Shown: positions 37,430-49,757 of the stretch, in pieces | Layout: every line of letters starts with the position of its first letter | How positions within the stretch are numbered: the first letter of the stretch is position 1 | NCBI GenBank assembly: GCA_016748015.1 | Contig: JAAOMT010000586.1 | Location: forward strand, 666,534-730,533 | Source of the DNA: Geosiphon pyriformis | Taxonomy: Eukaryota; Glomeromycota; Glomeromycetes; Archaeosporales; Geosiphonaceae | Length of the DNA: 64,000 nt | Direction: 5' to 3' | The notes under the pieces: model-generated | What the model saw: only the letters and a program-made list of their open reading frames with translations | Database searches by the model: none | What the model was told of the DNA's origin: nothing | Translations under genes and position numbers: made by a program

Positions 37430-40400
37430 TATAATTTTTTCTACAAAACTGAACTTTGTTAAAATTCAAATATTGTTTGTAATTTTCAGATAGTAATCCA
37501 AAATTATTGAAAAAATTTGGTTTGAAAATTGTTAAAATTTCAGTTTTGTAAACTTTTTAATATATTAAATCTTTAAAAATTTTTTATAAAATATTTTTAC
37601 AAATATAAAATAGATTATAAAGTTTAAAAGCTGCTTTAATTTTGTAATAGACATTTGTTGATTCAGCTATTGTTTTAAATTTATTGTAAATTTGTTTTTA
37701 AATGGTTTTTAATATAAAGTTTATTGCTTTAAATTTTAGTTTTTTTTGTAAAATATTTTTTTAATCTAAAAATATTTATAAATTAATAAGTATTTATTGT
37801 TTTATTTATTAAAATACTGTTAAAATTTTGTTAAACTGTGGTATTTGGTAGAATATTAATAGAAATAAACAATAAATTTTTTCTTAAAACTTATTTTAAA
37901 AGTTTTGGTAAGTAAATTTCAAAATAATTTTTTGTGTTTTTTTTATAAGAATAATAATTTTATAAATTTTTACTAAAGTTGTAGCAAATTTTATCTAAGT
38001 ATAATTATTATGTTTTTTAATAATAATTATAAATAATTTGAAAAGTGTTTTTAAGATTAATATTAATTTTGGAATAATTATTAAATATTTTAAAAAATAG
38101 TTATTATAAAAACTAATTAAATATGAAAAAAAAAAATTTTGGTCTTAATTTTGTGTAAAAAAACTTTATTTTTAACTTTAAATTTATTAGTAATAAATAG
38201 TAGTTTCTTATTGTATTATTTTTTTTGTTAGACTTGAAAGTATTTTATATAAGTAATTAAATTTTGTTATTTTTTTTCTAATATATTAAAAAATATGTAG
38301 ACTTTTTGTTGAAGTGTTTTTTAAAAGTTTTTTTCTGTAATTGGCTAAACTGAATAAATTTTACTGTAAAATTAATTGGTAATATTACTGTTTTTCTATA
38401 AATTAGATTAAATAAAGTGTGTTTTATTGTATTTTATTTTAATATTTTATGTATTAGTAACATTAATAGAATAAAAATATATTATTTTTGCTTAAAATTA
38501 GTTAAAATTTTGGTTAATAATTTGCAAAGTGTTTTATTAAAATATTTTACAATTTGATTTATTTGTAAATATTAAAATAAAAATAAAAATCTTTTAATAT
38601 TAAATTGTTTACAAAATATGTTTTTAATTAGATAAAAATTTAATTGAGCATCTGTATTTATAAATAATGTTTTTATAGATAAAATTTGTTATTAATTTTG
38701 TATATGTTTATTAAATTGCTTTTGTTTTAGATTATATTATTAGATAATTTATTATAATTGTAATATATTGGTTTTTTTGAGTTATAATAAACAGTAATCT
38801 AATTAAATCAATATTAACTTAATTAAAAATTTTAATTTTAATTGTATTTAAAAATTTTGTAAAGTATGTTTTTTTTTTAATAATTATTATAAAACTTGAT
38901 ATATTAGTAAATATTTTTTTATTTTAGACTAAAAATAATGTTTTAATGTTTTTTGGATTGTATTATTTTTTTCTAAATATGTTAATAATAAGTTTAAATA
39001 CATATTATATTTTTTTATGTTTTTGAATTACTCAAAATAGATTGTTTGAATTTTTGTAATTTTAATAATAAATAATATTATTATGTAAGAAATATTATTT
39101 TGTTTGGTATTATAATTAATGTTTTTTACTTGAAAATTAGTTTTTTGATATTATAAATGTTTTTAAATATTGTTTAAAATTATTATAGTTTTTAAAATCT
39201 ATTGTTTGTTTGTTGTTTACTAGTTGTTATTAAGTTGATTAGTTTTTAGATTTTTAATTTTGTCTTATTTTAGAAAAATAATTAATATTAATATATTGTT
39301 TTTTTAGTTTATAATATAAAATATATTAGTAATTTGCTAAAAATTCGGTCTATTAAATTTGTTTGGCATTCAACTTGGAATTTTTGTTTTAAAGCTATTT
39401 AAATTTAATATTATTAGTGATAATATCAAATTTTTTGGGCTTAAAATATAGATTAAAATAATAAAAAACCCAAATTATAATTGTTGTTTCTAATTTAATA
39501 ACAAACTAATTTTATTTTATCAATTTTAATATTTTGCTAACATAAACAATTATTTTTTTATTGCTATTGTTATCTAATTAAAATAATATAATACCAAAAA
39601 CTGTATATAAAGCATTTATAATTAGTTAAAATCTTTTGTTAAAGTTAAAATAAATTAAAATTAAAACTGTTGTTAATTTTTTTTTAAAGATATTAAAAGT
39701 TTTTTGTTGTTTTGCTGTTTATTTATATTTAATATTTTTGTTGATTAAATAGTTAATGGTTTGGTAATTTTAGAAAATTTTTTAATAAATTTTTAATAAT
39801 AAAATATTAATTCTGTAAATTCTTTTAATTTAATAATATTTTAGGAAATTTTAAAATTTTTAACAACACTGATTTTTTTTGAGTCTGGTTTGATTTCTTT
39901 TTTATTAACAATATGACCAAAAAAGGCCAAAATTGTTTTTTTAAAATAATATTTCTTAATATTTAATTTTAATTTTGCTTTTTATAATTATTAAAAAATC
40001 TTTTGTAAGTAAATTAAGTAAAATTCAAATAATAATGAATAAATAATTGCTAATTGCCATAAAAGTTTAACATAAATAATATTCATAAGTTTTTAATTTA
40101 AAAAACATTATATTAAATTCATAATTTTTTTCTTGAATTGTAAAAATTGTTTTTAAATAATCTTTAGAATTTATAGCAACTTTTTAATATCTGCTTTTTA
40201 AATTTAATGTTAAAAAATATTTGAATTTTTTAAAAACATTAAGCATATTAACAATTTTTAATAGTAAATAAGTATTTTTAATTATAATATTATTTAATTA
40301 TTAATAGTTAAGACAAAAACAGATTTTTTTATTTTTTATTTTTATAAAAACTATTAAAAAAGTCTATAAATTTATTAACAATTAAATAAATCTATTGTTA

Positions 40401-41650
40401 AGCATTTATTGAACTTTTTTTTTAATAAATTAATAATTAATAAGTAATATTTAATAAGCTTATTATTATTTTGTTTTTATATTTTTTGTGTAAATTTGGT
40501 ATTAAACCAAATTAGTTTTTTATAAATTATTATTGTTCTTAGCAAATATGTTTGCATATTTTATAATAAGCTGTTTAAGCTGTTTTTGTTATTGTAATTT
40601 AATTGTTTTATATTAATTTAAGATAATTTATTAATAATAATATAATAGTTTTTAGTAATAAGAATTAAATTAAATTTTAAAAATAAATATACAATTATTT
40701 TTGTAAAATTTAAAAATTTTTGTGGTAACTCTTGATAAAAAATATTACTGTGAATAATTTTAATTTTTAAGTAATTATTTAATATAATAGAGTAATTATT
40801 AGAATTATAAAAAATAATTTGAAATTTCTTGATTTTTTTAAATAAATAAATGTTTAAAATTAAAATTTCATGTTTTTTGCAAATTTGTTCATTTAATTCA
40901 AAGATTTATTAGATAATAATAAGTATTAAACAGATATATGTTTTTTAAATTTTTTTAAAAAATAAGAAAATAATTGTTTTTAATAGTTTAAAAATCCAAT
41001 AAAATTTATTTTATATGTTAAAAATTATATTTACTAAAATTGTAAATTATCTCATTGAATTAAATTTTTAGATTTTTTTACTTTTTATAATTTATCTTTA
41101 TTTTTGATTAATTGCAAATCTAAAATGTTAATTAAGAGTAAATAAATAACTTATGCAATTTTTTTAGCATATTTAATTTTAAATAACTTTTTAGTTTTAT
41201 TTTAAAGCATTATTATAATGTTTTCAATATATTTTGTATTGATAATTTCTTTTTTAATATTAATTTTTTTGTTTGCCAATAAAAATTGGAAAGCAATTTG
41301 TATTATTGCTCTTAATAAAATTTTAAGAGAAATTTTTAAATTTATTTTAATCAATAATTTTAGTTATAAAATCAATGTATTTTTTTCTAAATATTATAAA
41401 TCATATCTAATATTAATTTTATAAGTTTTTTTAAGTTTTATTTTTTGTTTATTATTATTAAAATATTTAAACTATAAAATAAGCTGATTTTTAATAAAAT
41501 AAATTAAAGTTGTTAAAATTTTTAACTGTATTTTTTATGTTCTAAATTCAATTTCATCTTTATTATTTTTAATAAATAATAGTATATTAAAAACATAATA
41601 TTTGAAACACTATTGATTATTATAAGACATAATATATTTTTCATAAAGTT
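36492..41650 (-). mobile_element. Decayed minus-strand Ty3/gypsy element D
   Basis: After the LTR, the minus strand shows integrase remnants (about 38,200-38,700; NKTLCKLL where a VERFNRTLC-type motif stood) and an RT region (about 39,720-40,480). The RT stretch at 39,905-39,980 aligns base for base with the element C RT at 47,760-47,830, apart from mostly transition changes. Upstream pol sequence probably extends to about 41,650, where the next LINE's 3' tail begins. No frame survives, and the dUTPase, protease and gag end is not visible. Confidence 0.6.
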
Positions 41651-42599
41651 AAATATTTATTTATTATTATTATTTTTTTATTAAATTTAATAAGCACAAT
41701 CCAATTACTATTTAGTATATAGAAACAAACAAATAAATCAAATTAAATATAGCTCATGTACTTTTTACATGTGATCAGCCATTTGGGCCAATCAAGACAG
41801 CATTACACATCTATAAAAACTTTTGTACTATTATTTAAACCAGAAAAAAACAAATATGGCTTATGCAAACCAAAACTAACAACAAAAGACTTAACAATAT
41901 TAAGCAAATAAACCATACTTTTAGATATTGTACTGAACAGATTATATGACAGACTAGACATTACTCCTGTATTACAAATCAAACTATTCTTTTCTATGTT
42001 TGCTTTAAATTTAGATCTTAATAACTATAACTTACTATGATATTTATTTACTATACAGCAAATAAAATTAACCACAACTAAAACAGTCTTTTTTCTATTC
42101 TTAAAAATAGACACTGTCTTTTTCACCTATTTTTTGAAAACAAAACCTTTGTACAAGACTGTATAAATACCAACATCTAAAGTATTCAGAAAGAGAGTTT
42201 GTAATACTAAAAATAATAATAAAGAGCATTCTCTTATTAAAAATTTCTATAAGTCAACATAGCCAAAGATAATATTAGAGTATATAGAGACATTTTTCAA
42301 ACAGATAAAAGCATGATCAGACAACTTAATGTTATTACACATCAAACATAAAACACCCAGATAATTTTTGTTATATAGTTTCTTGCAAATAGCAACTGGT
42401 AATCTTCTATAGATGGCTTTTATTATATAAATATATAGAGCAGCTGACTTTTTACTAGTAAACTCAGCCAACATATGAAAGTTTAGATGCCAAACTGAAG
42501 CAATACAATCTTAATTCACATGCTAAATAAACAATCTATCCAAAACATTTACATCAGAGTCTATATTAAATAGTTTAGAGTATTGTGTAATTTAATCAT

Positions 42600-42766
42600 C
42601 TTAATTTTTATAGTACAAATCGAATTATTGATTGAAAAATAATATTTGATAATTTGATTAAATAATAAGTGATAATCAAAATAATAATAATATATGCTAA
42701 TTAATAATTGGAATTATGAAAGTAATTTCATGCTAATTAATAGCTAAAATTCTGCTGGTAACAACA
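42600..42766 (-). repeat. LTR-alpha fragment at a deletion junction
   Basis: Matches the reverse complement of the first 170 bases of LTR-alpha (ATATATGCTAATTAAT, AATTTCATGCTAA) and ends in GTAACA at 42,766, the true outer end of the LTR. The other end is cut off at about 42,600, where LINE sequence resumes. Confidence 0.7.
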
Positions 42767-42794
42767 TTTAGGACTAGGCTGGAAAACTGTTAGT

Positions 42795-44420
42795 CTAAAT
42801 GCATTCAACTTTGTCAACTTTCTCCACAAAGTTAGCAAAACTGTATTTAAGAGTGGCAAACCTATTACTTATATTCAAAAAAACCAGCAAAAAAGATTTA
42901 ATATCTAAAAATAAACTAATACTAAAAGAAACCAAAGACACTATATAAAAAGAAGAACCACCAGCAATCTGAGTCCAAGTTTTCTCTCCAAAAAACACTG
43001 AACAGATAATTGGTACCTGCTTTTTTTTATAAATATTAACCAAACAAATTTGATTCTACAAAGTTACCAACTATTTACTGCAACCACCAAAATTTTCATC
43101 CATAGAACACATACTAGAAACATAATTAAATTGTTTATACTAAGCACAACAAGCCAAAAAAAGACCAATTTAATGTAAATTCACACTCTTAAAAACCAGA
43201 GTAGAATCAATAACAGCAATTTTAGATGTTTTATTAGCAAAACAAACTACAACACATCTGTTATACACATATAAGCTTGAATTATGGCCAATAAAACAAG
43301 TTTTCTTACCATATAATTTCAACAAACCAAAAAAATTATGAACATTGGTGCTAATTAACAAAGTATATAACAAAGTTTAATGTAAATCCTTAGATACCTA
43401 TAATTGTTTATTATTAATTGCTAAAACCACACACACAGAATTTTTTTCCATAAGAACTGATTATTTAAAAGCAACTAATTTGACAACATCTAATAATTTA
43501 AACTTTACCAAAGCTTTTTGCCAAAGACTAATCAATTGTAATTTAATTGAAACAATCTTACCAAATTTGGAGAAAGCTAATTTTACTGTTAATTTAAAAA
43601 GATCTACTAAGATTTTCTTAACCATTATTTCCTAATTTGTGCAACTATTTGTTTTCTTTATATTATTATTAAATAGAATTTTCTTACTAATAGTTATCTT
43701 CTTAGCTTTTTTCAAACTCAACTCAAATTTAAAAGAAGATCTGATTATTCCTGAAAATTTTGAAGAAATAAAAACTCCAAAACTATCTACATAATAAAAT
43801 TTTTTTTTAATACACAATAATTTATCATTATTAGTTTTGTTAGAAATAACAAATAACTTAATATCTAAAGCAAATAATTTTGTTAAATTAAAACTCTGTT
43901 TTTTTAAAACACATAATCCAACCAATAAAAACAGTTTAAAACCAATAAATTTAGGTAATAAAAGCATTAAAATATTATTGTTATTGCTTAAATCCATAAA
44001 CAAAAAAGTTTTTGATAAGTGACTTAACACATATGTTTAAGTGTGAGTTTTCTGTAACATGATATTATTCATATTATCTTCTACTATTGAATTATTCAAA
44101 TTAATATAGCTCATTTTCTTAGTAATCATATTTTTCATATTTTTTATGTCTAAAAGACTGCTAATACTGCTAATTTTACTACTGATTTTGCTACCTTATG
44201 ACACTACAGACTTTTTATCAGAGGCACCAATATTTTTCAGACTTAAAAGACCAGCAAACAAGTCAATCACACTGATATCTGCATCAGACTTTTTTGGTTT
44301 CTTATAAGATATACTGTAGAAGTAAACATTCTCCACACATTATTTTTTTATGTTTAAACAAATTTTCAAACCAGCCAAATTCAAACCAGAACCATCAGCA
44401 AAAAAACCCACCAGATTTAT
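42795..44420 (-). pseudogene. LINE5 ORF1 remnant
   Basis: Minus-strand fragments at 43,632-44,030 (homologous to LINE2 13,321-13,527: KLFxLDIKLFxxSNKTxNxKL), 43,170-43,373 (homologous to the LINE2 12,630-12,932 segment: YNRCVVVCFANKTSKIAVID) and 42,795-43,043. The zinc knuckle region near 43,120 has lost cysteine codons. Non-functional RNA-binding ORF1. Confidence 0.7.
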
Positions 44421-44540
44421 TGTAATGATTAAAAAAAATAATTAAAGAGATACAAAGTGAAAAAGAAAAAAAAAAACTAATTAAAACTTCAAAAATTTTT
44501 TACTCTCATTATGGCTGGGGGATCAACAAAAAAAAGTTTT

Positions 44541-45235
44541 TAAAATTTTTAAAATAATAAATTAATTAATTATCTAATATTATTAAGTATTATTATGTTT
44601 ATAATTAAATTCAATAGTATTTTATAACAGTTTTTAAATGGTTTAAAAATTTTATAAACTGTTTTTAAATAAAATATACTATTAGTTTTTTAATAAAACT
44701 TTTTAATTAATATATTATTATTTTGTTAACCATTTTAATTAAGTTTTTTAAGTATAATATTTGTATATTTAAATGAGTTTTAAATTAATAATAACAATAA
44801 TTAATTGAAAATTTTGTTTTCAAGTTTTTAAATATATTTGATATCAGTTTTATTATTTTTATTTTTATTATTATTAATATATTATTTATTATTATTTCTA
44901 ACTTTTTAATAAATTTGTTAATAAATTTGTTATTGTATTTGAAAGTAATTATGTATAATTTAAAATTATATGTTTTTTTTATATTAAAGTTTTTTATTGT
45001 TTTTTATATATATTTTATTTTAAAATTATTAATTGTAATTTTTAAATTCAAATTCAATTGTTATAAGTTTTTAAGTAATTATTAAGTTATATTGTTAATG
45101 TTTTTATGTATTATTGTTTTTAGTTTTAATTATTGTTTATGGTTTTTTATATAAGTTTTATATTTATAAAATTATTTTTAAATATTTGTGTTATTATTAT
45201 TAGTTTATTATAATATAATTTTAGTCAGTTATTAT
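44541..45235 (-). mobile_element. Gypsy remnant E (3' end of internal region)
   Basis: 44,560-44,780 aligns almost continuously with 46,900-47,090 of element C. The differences are nearly all C-to-T or G-to-A, with many TpG-to-TpA sites. It corresponds to the ORF3 tail just before the 3' LTR, so the element lies on the minus strand and was cut at 44,540, where the LINE5 5' end begins. 44,781-45,235 is too eroded to read. Confidence 0.6.
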
Positions 45236-46795
45236 TGTTATAAATAAACTTGATAAGATACAATTATAATGTTTAACACATAAGATTTGGTAATAAAAGT
45301 TAAATAGTTTTTGCTTAAATTGGTTTTGGTTACAAATCAATCTATTAGTTTCTAAAAATTTTTTAATTTAAAGTTTTATTTGTTAAGTTTTTTGGTTATA
45401 AAACATAAAAATATAAATTCTATTATTGTGTTGTTATAATTGTGTTTTTTTTATATTAGTTGATTATAATTGTTAAGATTTAGTATTGTTTTTTTACTTT
45501 TTTAATAAGCTAATAATATTTAATACTTAAAAAAAGCTTTTTTTTTTACCAAGCTATTATAAAGTTTAATTCTAAAACAGTTAATTTTCAAAGTTGCTGC
45601 TTCACAAAAATAAAATAAAATAAAAAAATAAAAAAAATAAAAAAATTAATATTTTGTTAATTATTATAATCAAAAATAATTGGTTTTAATTATTAAAATT
45701 TCAAAAATTAATGCTAATTGCATCTGGTTTGGAATAATAGTAAAATAATTAATTAGATTTTAAAAATTAAAGTATTAAGATTATGAATTTGCAAATTGAA
45801 TAATAAAATTTTTTATTTAATTAATTAAAAAAAAAAAATGAAAAAAATATATTTTTAGACTCAAAATAAGATATTAAAATATAATTAATTTTTGTCTCTT
45901 TTTTTATTTGCTAAAACTACTTGTTTTTATACATTGTTATGGGATGGTTTTCTTGGTATATTTAATTGCTGATATTCCATTTTAAATGCAATCGGTCTCT
46001 TGTGAGTTCTTTAATTCTATTTGTGTGATAATGTCACTGTTATATTGAAGGCTTTTTTTTTAATATTGCAATATAAGTTATTTCTCAATTTCTAATTGTT
46101 ATGTGTGTTTATGTACTTCTTCCCAGAAGCTGAACTGAAATCTACCCACTGTCTGAGGTCTTCTCTGAGGCTATCATTGTAATTGCCTAATGTGTTTCTC
46201 TAATCTAGAAACATGGAATGTTAATAGTCTTTAGTACTTTTCCTAATTCTTACAATAAAGCTTTTATCAATTAGTAACAATATGAATAATCTTGATCAGG
46301 GATTATTCTTCCAAGGGATTCAGCTGATAAATGATAGTTTTATTCAATAAATAATACAAGTAAGTTTCTTAACACATTGAATTCAGTTTTCAATATTCTT
46401 TTTCATTTCTTTTTGATTAAAAATTTTTGTGAATATATATTTTTAAAAGTAAAGACTAGAAGATAATTAAAGTGGAACTAAAGTAGAACTGTTGAATGAA
46501 TTGTTTTGTTAGATGATATCATTTTTCTCAATATTAAAGCTACTATATATATACATGTTTGTAGTTCTATAAGAAAACACATTGTAATACTTTCTTTTTG
46601 ATATTTTAATCTGGTGTTTACCACTATTACTAGTTGGTGTTGGCCATTATTACCAGTTGGTATTGGCCACTATTGTGAACTGGTACTTGTCACTATATTA
46701 ATCATTACCTTTCTAAGATTATTACTGTGCTATATTATGATTAGATAATTTATATTATTTTATGATTTTTTTGCTAAATTCTTGAACTGTAACAT
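45236..46795 (-). repeat. LTR-beta copy 2, 3' LTR of element C
   Basis: Ends TGTTAT (45,236) and GTAACA (46,795). Outside the right end is a polypurine tract on the minus strand (GAAAGGAGGGAA), as expected next to a 3' LTR. The first 660 bases align with 51,258-51,940 (TTATTGTTATAAATAAACTT against TTATTGTTATGGGTAAACTT). The right half is longer than in the element B copy and contains a 23-bp minisatellite. The left half is strongly AT-shifted and the right half is not. Confidence 0.7.
46613..46698. repeat. 23-bp minisatellite in LTR-beta
   Basis: Units start at 46,613, 46,636, 46,659 and 46,682. Each begins GGTGTT, GGTATT or GGTACT and contains CCACTATT or CCATTATT. There are about 3.7 units of exactly 23 bases with a few substitutions. 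Confidence 0.85.
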
Positions 46796-46799
46796 TATT

Positions 46800-47095
46800 C
46801 CCTCCTTTCAAGATTGAGTTTCATCGAAATTGAAGTTAATTTCTTCATTAAATTCTAAGTTGTTATAGTAGTCCAATACTGTATTATTAACTTGTTGTTG
46901 TAATTCTTGAAATTGTGAGTTGATAAGTCATTCAATACTGTTAGATCCAGTAATACTTTGTGACAATTTTCAAATGCTTTGAAAATTCCATAAACTGCTT
47001 TTTGAATGGAATGTACTGTTGGTTTTTCCAATAAAACTTTCTAATTGTTGGATTGTTGCTTTGTTATTTTGTCAATTACTTTAATTGATGGATGG
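46800..47095 (-). pseudogene. ORF3 tail of element C
   Basis: Minus-strand sequence in three frames matching the C-terminal part of ORF3 of element B (52,365-52,679): IQQLESFIGKTN, then KAVYGIFKAFENCHKVLLDL, then SQFQELQQQVNNT. It lies directly after the RNase H end because integrase and the first part of ORF3 are deleted. Confidence 0.6.
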
Positions 47096-47109
47096 GTTCA
47101 TGATTTTTA

Positions 47110-48356
47110 CATGTGTTTCATTCTTGACAAACAGTTAGCATTGGCATTTTTGGTATCTTCTTTGTATTTGATGATATAATTGTATGGTGCTAATATTTGT
47201 GACCATCTGGCATATTTTTTTTTTAGTGCTTTCTTGTTATTTAACCAGACCAGACCTCTATGATCTGTGGTAATCTCAAAGGGTTGGTACTATAAATATG
47301 TGTCAAAGTGAACACAACTTCAGACTACTGCTAAGCATTCAAGTTTGTGTGCTGTGTAGTTTTGCTCTGCCGTACTGAGACTTCTGCTGGCATAAATGAT
47401 TACATGTTCTCTTCTATTATCATCTTTTTGTGACAGAATGGCTCCAAGTCCAGTTCCAAAGACATCTGTGACCAAAATGAATTTTTTGTTGAAATCCAAA
47501 TAGATCATTATTGGTGATTCAATGAGCTTTTGCCTAAAGTACTCAAAAGCTTTTTGCTGTGTTTTGGTTCATTCAAATTTCACATTTTTGAATAGTAGAT
47601 AATTAAGAGATTTGGCGATGTTTAAAAAGTTTTCTACAAAGTGGTGGTAGTAAAATATAAGTCCTAAAAAGTTTCTAACTTCTAAAATATTTCGAGGTAC
47701 TGGAAAATTTTTTACTTTGTCTATTTTTGATGGATCTGGTTTTATTCCATCTTTTCCAACTATGTGTCCTAGAAATGCTAGCTCATTTTTTCCAAAGAAA
47801 CATTTTTCTAAATTTAATTTAAGTCCAGCGTGTCTCAATCTCTCAAAAACTTGTTGTAAATATTGGAGATAATCCATGAATTTTGATGAGAAAACATTTG
47901 TATCATCCAAGTAGACAACAACAGATTGCCACAGGATTTTAGAGTAAATTACATTCATTAGTCTTTGAAATGTTATGGGAGCATTTGTCAATCCAAATGG
48001 CATTACATTGAACTCATAATTGCTATTTTGTGTTGTAAATGCTGTTTTATGCCTGTCTTTTGGGTCCATTTCCACTTGCCAGTACCTACTGGTCAAGTCC
48101 AGTGTAGAAAACCATTTTGCTCCTCCAAAAATGTCAAAAATTTTGTCAATTAACAGTATTGAATATGAGTCTTTGATTGTTTTGCTGTTTAATTTGCAAT
48201 AGTCAACACAAAATCTAATTTTTCTGTTCTTTTTCCTTACTAAAACAACTGGTAAGAACCATGGGCTCATTAATAGTTGGATTATTTCTTTTTCCAACAT
48301 GCTTTAGACTTTTTCTCTAATAAAATTATGCTCCATTGATGGGACATGATAAGTGC
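47110..48356 (-). pseudogene. Element C reverse transcriptase and RNase H
   Basis: 47,569-48,300 is a long RT frame (243 residues) with VRKKNRKIRFCVDY, LDLTSRYWQVEMDP, FGLTNAPITFQRLMN and the catalytic YLDD intact, followed by FLGHIVGKDGIKPDP. 47,320-47,508 is RNase H with the catalytic-region FILVTDVFGTGLGAILSQ and YASRSLSTAEQNY. Stops separate RT from RNase H and the RT frame is cut upstream by the solo LTR, so it is inactive, but the domain is the best preserved gypsy RT here. It would copy element RNA into cDNA. Confidence 0.85.
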
Positions 48357-49753
48357 TGTTACTGAGTGAAAGCTACAGGATTTGTAACTTCTTAGCAATG
48401 ACAATAACTTTCACCTGGAACACACATTACCATGATTATGCTACTGACTATAGCATATTATAAGTGTATAGACTATTTCAGTAGGTGGGAGAGCAAAAAG
48501 GATATGTGATAAGGTCATTAAAAGTGAAAGAAAGTATTGTCATTATTATTTGTTTTTGGGCAAGAACTAGTCTTAGGTATTTGAAAAAAGGAAAAAAAAA
48601 GTCATATCTCTTTATATGTATCAGAAGCACAACTAGCAACAAGGAGTGAAATCAACTACTCAAAGAAATATGTAACCAGAATTCTTTCAATTAATTGTCA
48701 AAAGGGTGTGGTGTTCAAATGCCCACTTTAAAAACAAAGTTATAGGAATTATAAAAGGAATTATGAAAGTCAAACATAACTGAAATAGATTTTGCTTAAA
48801 CTTTTTATTATTAAGACTACTCTTTAACAATATAATACTTTATTACTTATTTTTATTTTTAACAACTTGTTCAGTGAAACAAGACTTAATATAAAATGGT
48901 AATAACATATGATTTGAAAGATCGGAAGTAATAGAACAATTTAAAATGGTGATAACAAGTAAGTAAAAGATTATAAACAACGTAATTCCAAATGGTGATA
49001 AGAAATATGGAAAGACATATTTGAGATTGTGATCACAAGTATTTAGAGCATAGAAAGGGGAGAGAACTAACTGTTTACTATAAAACTATAGCAAAAAGTT
49101 GACTCAATATTGAACTGATGCTTTTCTGAGCTGACAGAAGAGCTGTATATATAGCTAAATTACATCAGATCTACATACTATATTATAACTATTTAAAATA
49201 CATCAATTATTTATATACATTTAATTAATCAATTCATAATAAGCTTACTCGGTCTGTTATTTATCCAAGAGCTAGTAATTTAAATGATTAGATTTTAGAT
49301 GGCTGGATCTAGAACATTGATTGTAAATCAATAATACCAATTGTGATTATGATTAACATAATCAGAAGTAGATTAATTGATTACATTTCTTAGTAACTAC
49401 TTTTAACTATTGATCACAAATCTGGAATGTTAGATTGTTCCAATAAGGGCATATGAGAATTTTGGAGCATAACAAAACCTGTTATTATCTAATTACATGT
49501 ATCAATCATTCATTTCCATTGGTGTTTCTTAGTTTGCCAAGATTTCTTTATATTCAACTTAGTTAAACTGTTGGATTGTGCCATATTTTTTTGTTGTAAT
49601 TAGATTAATTGCTAATCATTTATTTCCAGATTGCTGACTGATTTTGTTGATTAAGTACAATTATGTAGGCCTTTTTCACATGATTTTGATGTTAATTTTC
49701 ATTGTATGTGTTGTAATTTTTGCATTGAAAAGTGTGAAAATCTTCTAGTAACA
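48357..49753. repeat. Solo LTR-gamma with target duplication
   Basis: A 1397-base insertion with ends TGTTAC and GTAACA, flanked by GTGC at 48,353-48,356 and 49,754-49,757. Joining the flanks (ATAAGTGC with ATTGTTTTTTAGG) restores alignment to element B pol at about 55,800-55,850 (GTAAGCTCATTGTTTAATTGG), so the insertion is clean. It contains no frame above 60 codons and is therefore a solo LTR or a short non-autonomous element. Read on the minus strand it starts TGTTACTAGA, like LTR-alpha, but the rest does not obviously align. Confidence 0.8.
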
Positions 49754-49757
49754 GTGC

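Larger units (their letters stand above)
41690..44540 (-). mobile_element. Internally rearranged LINE (LINE5)
   Basis: The 3' end of a minus-strand LINE (41,690-42,590: shared 3' UTR with ACATGTGATCAGCCA, and a C-terminal ORF2 frame at 42,247-42,474) and the 5' end (42,790-44,540: ORF1, and an ATTATGGCTGGGGGATCAAC motif near 44,510 equivalent to the LINE2 5' end) are present. Endonuclease, RT and RNase H between them are gone. In their place is a 170-base fragment of an inverted LTR-alpha. An LTR element probably inserted and a large deletion then removed most of it together with ORF2. Confidence 0.7.

Noticed and set aside
41218-41424. 68-codon plus-strand hydrophobic frame
   Set aside because: Antisense to the decayed element D region and made of A/T-biased codons.
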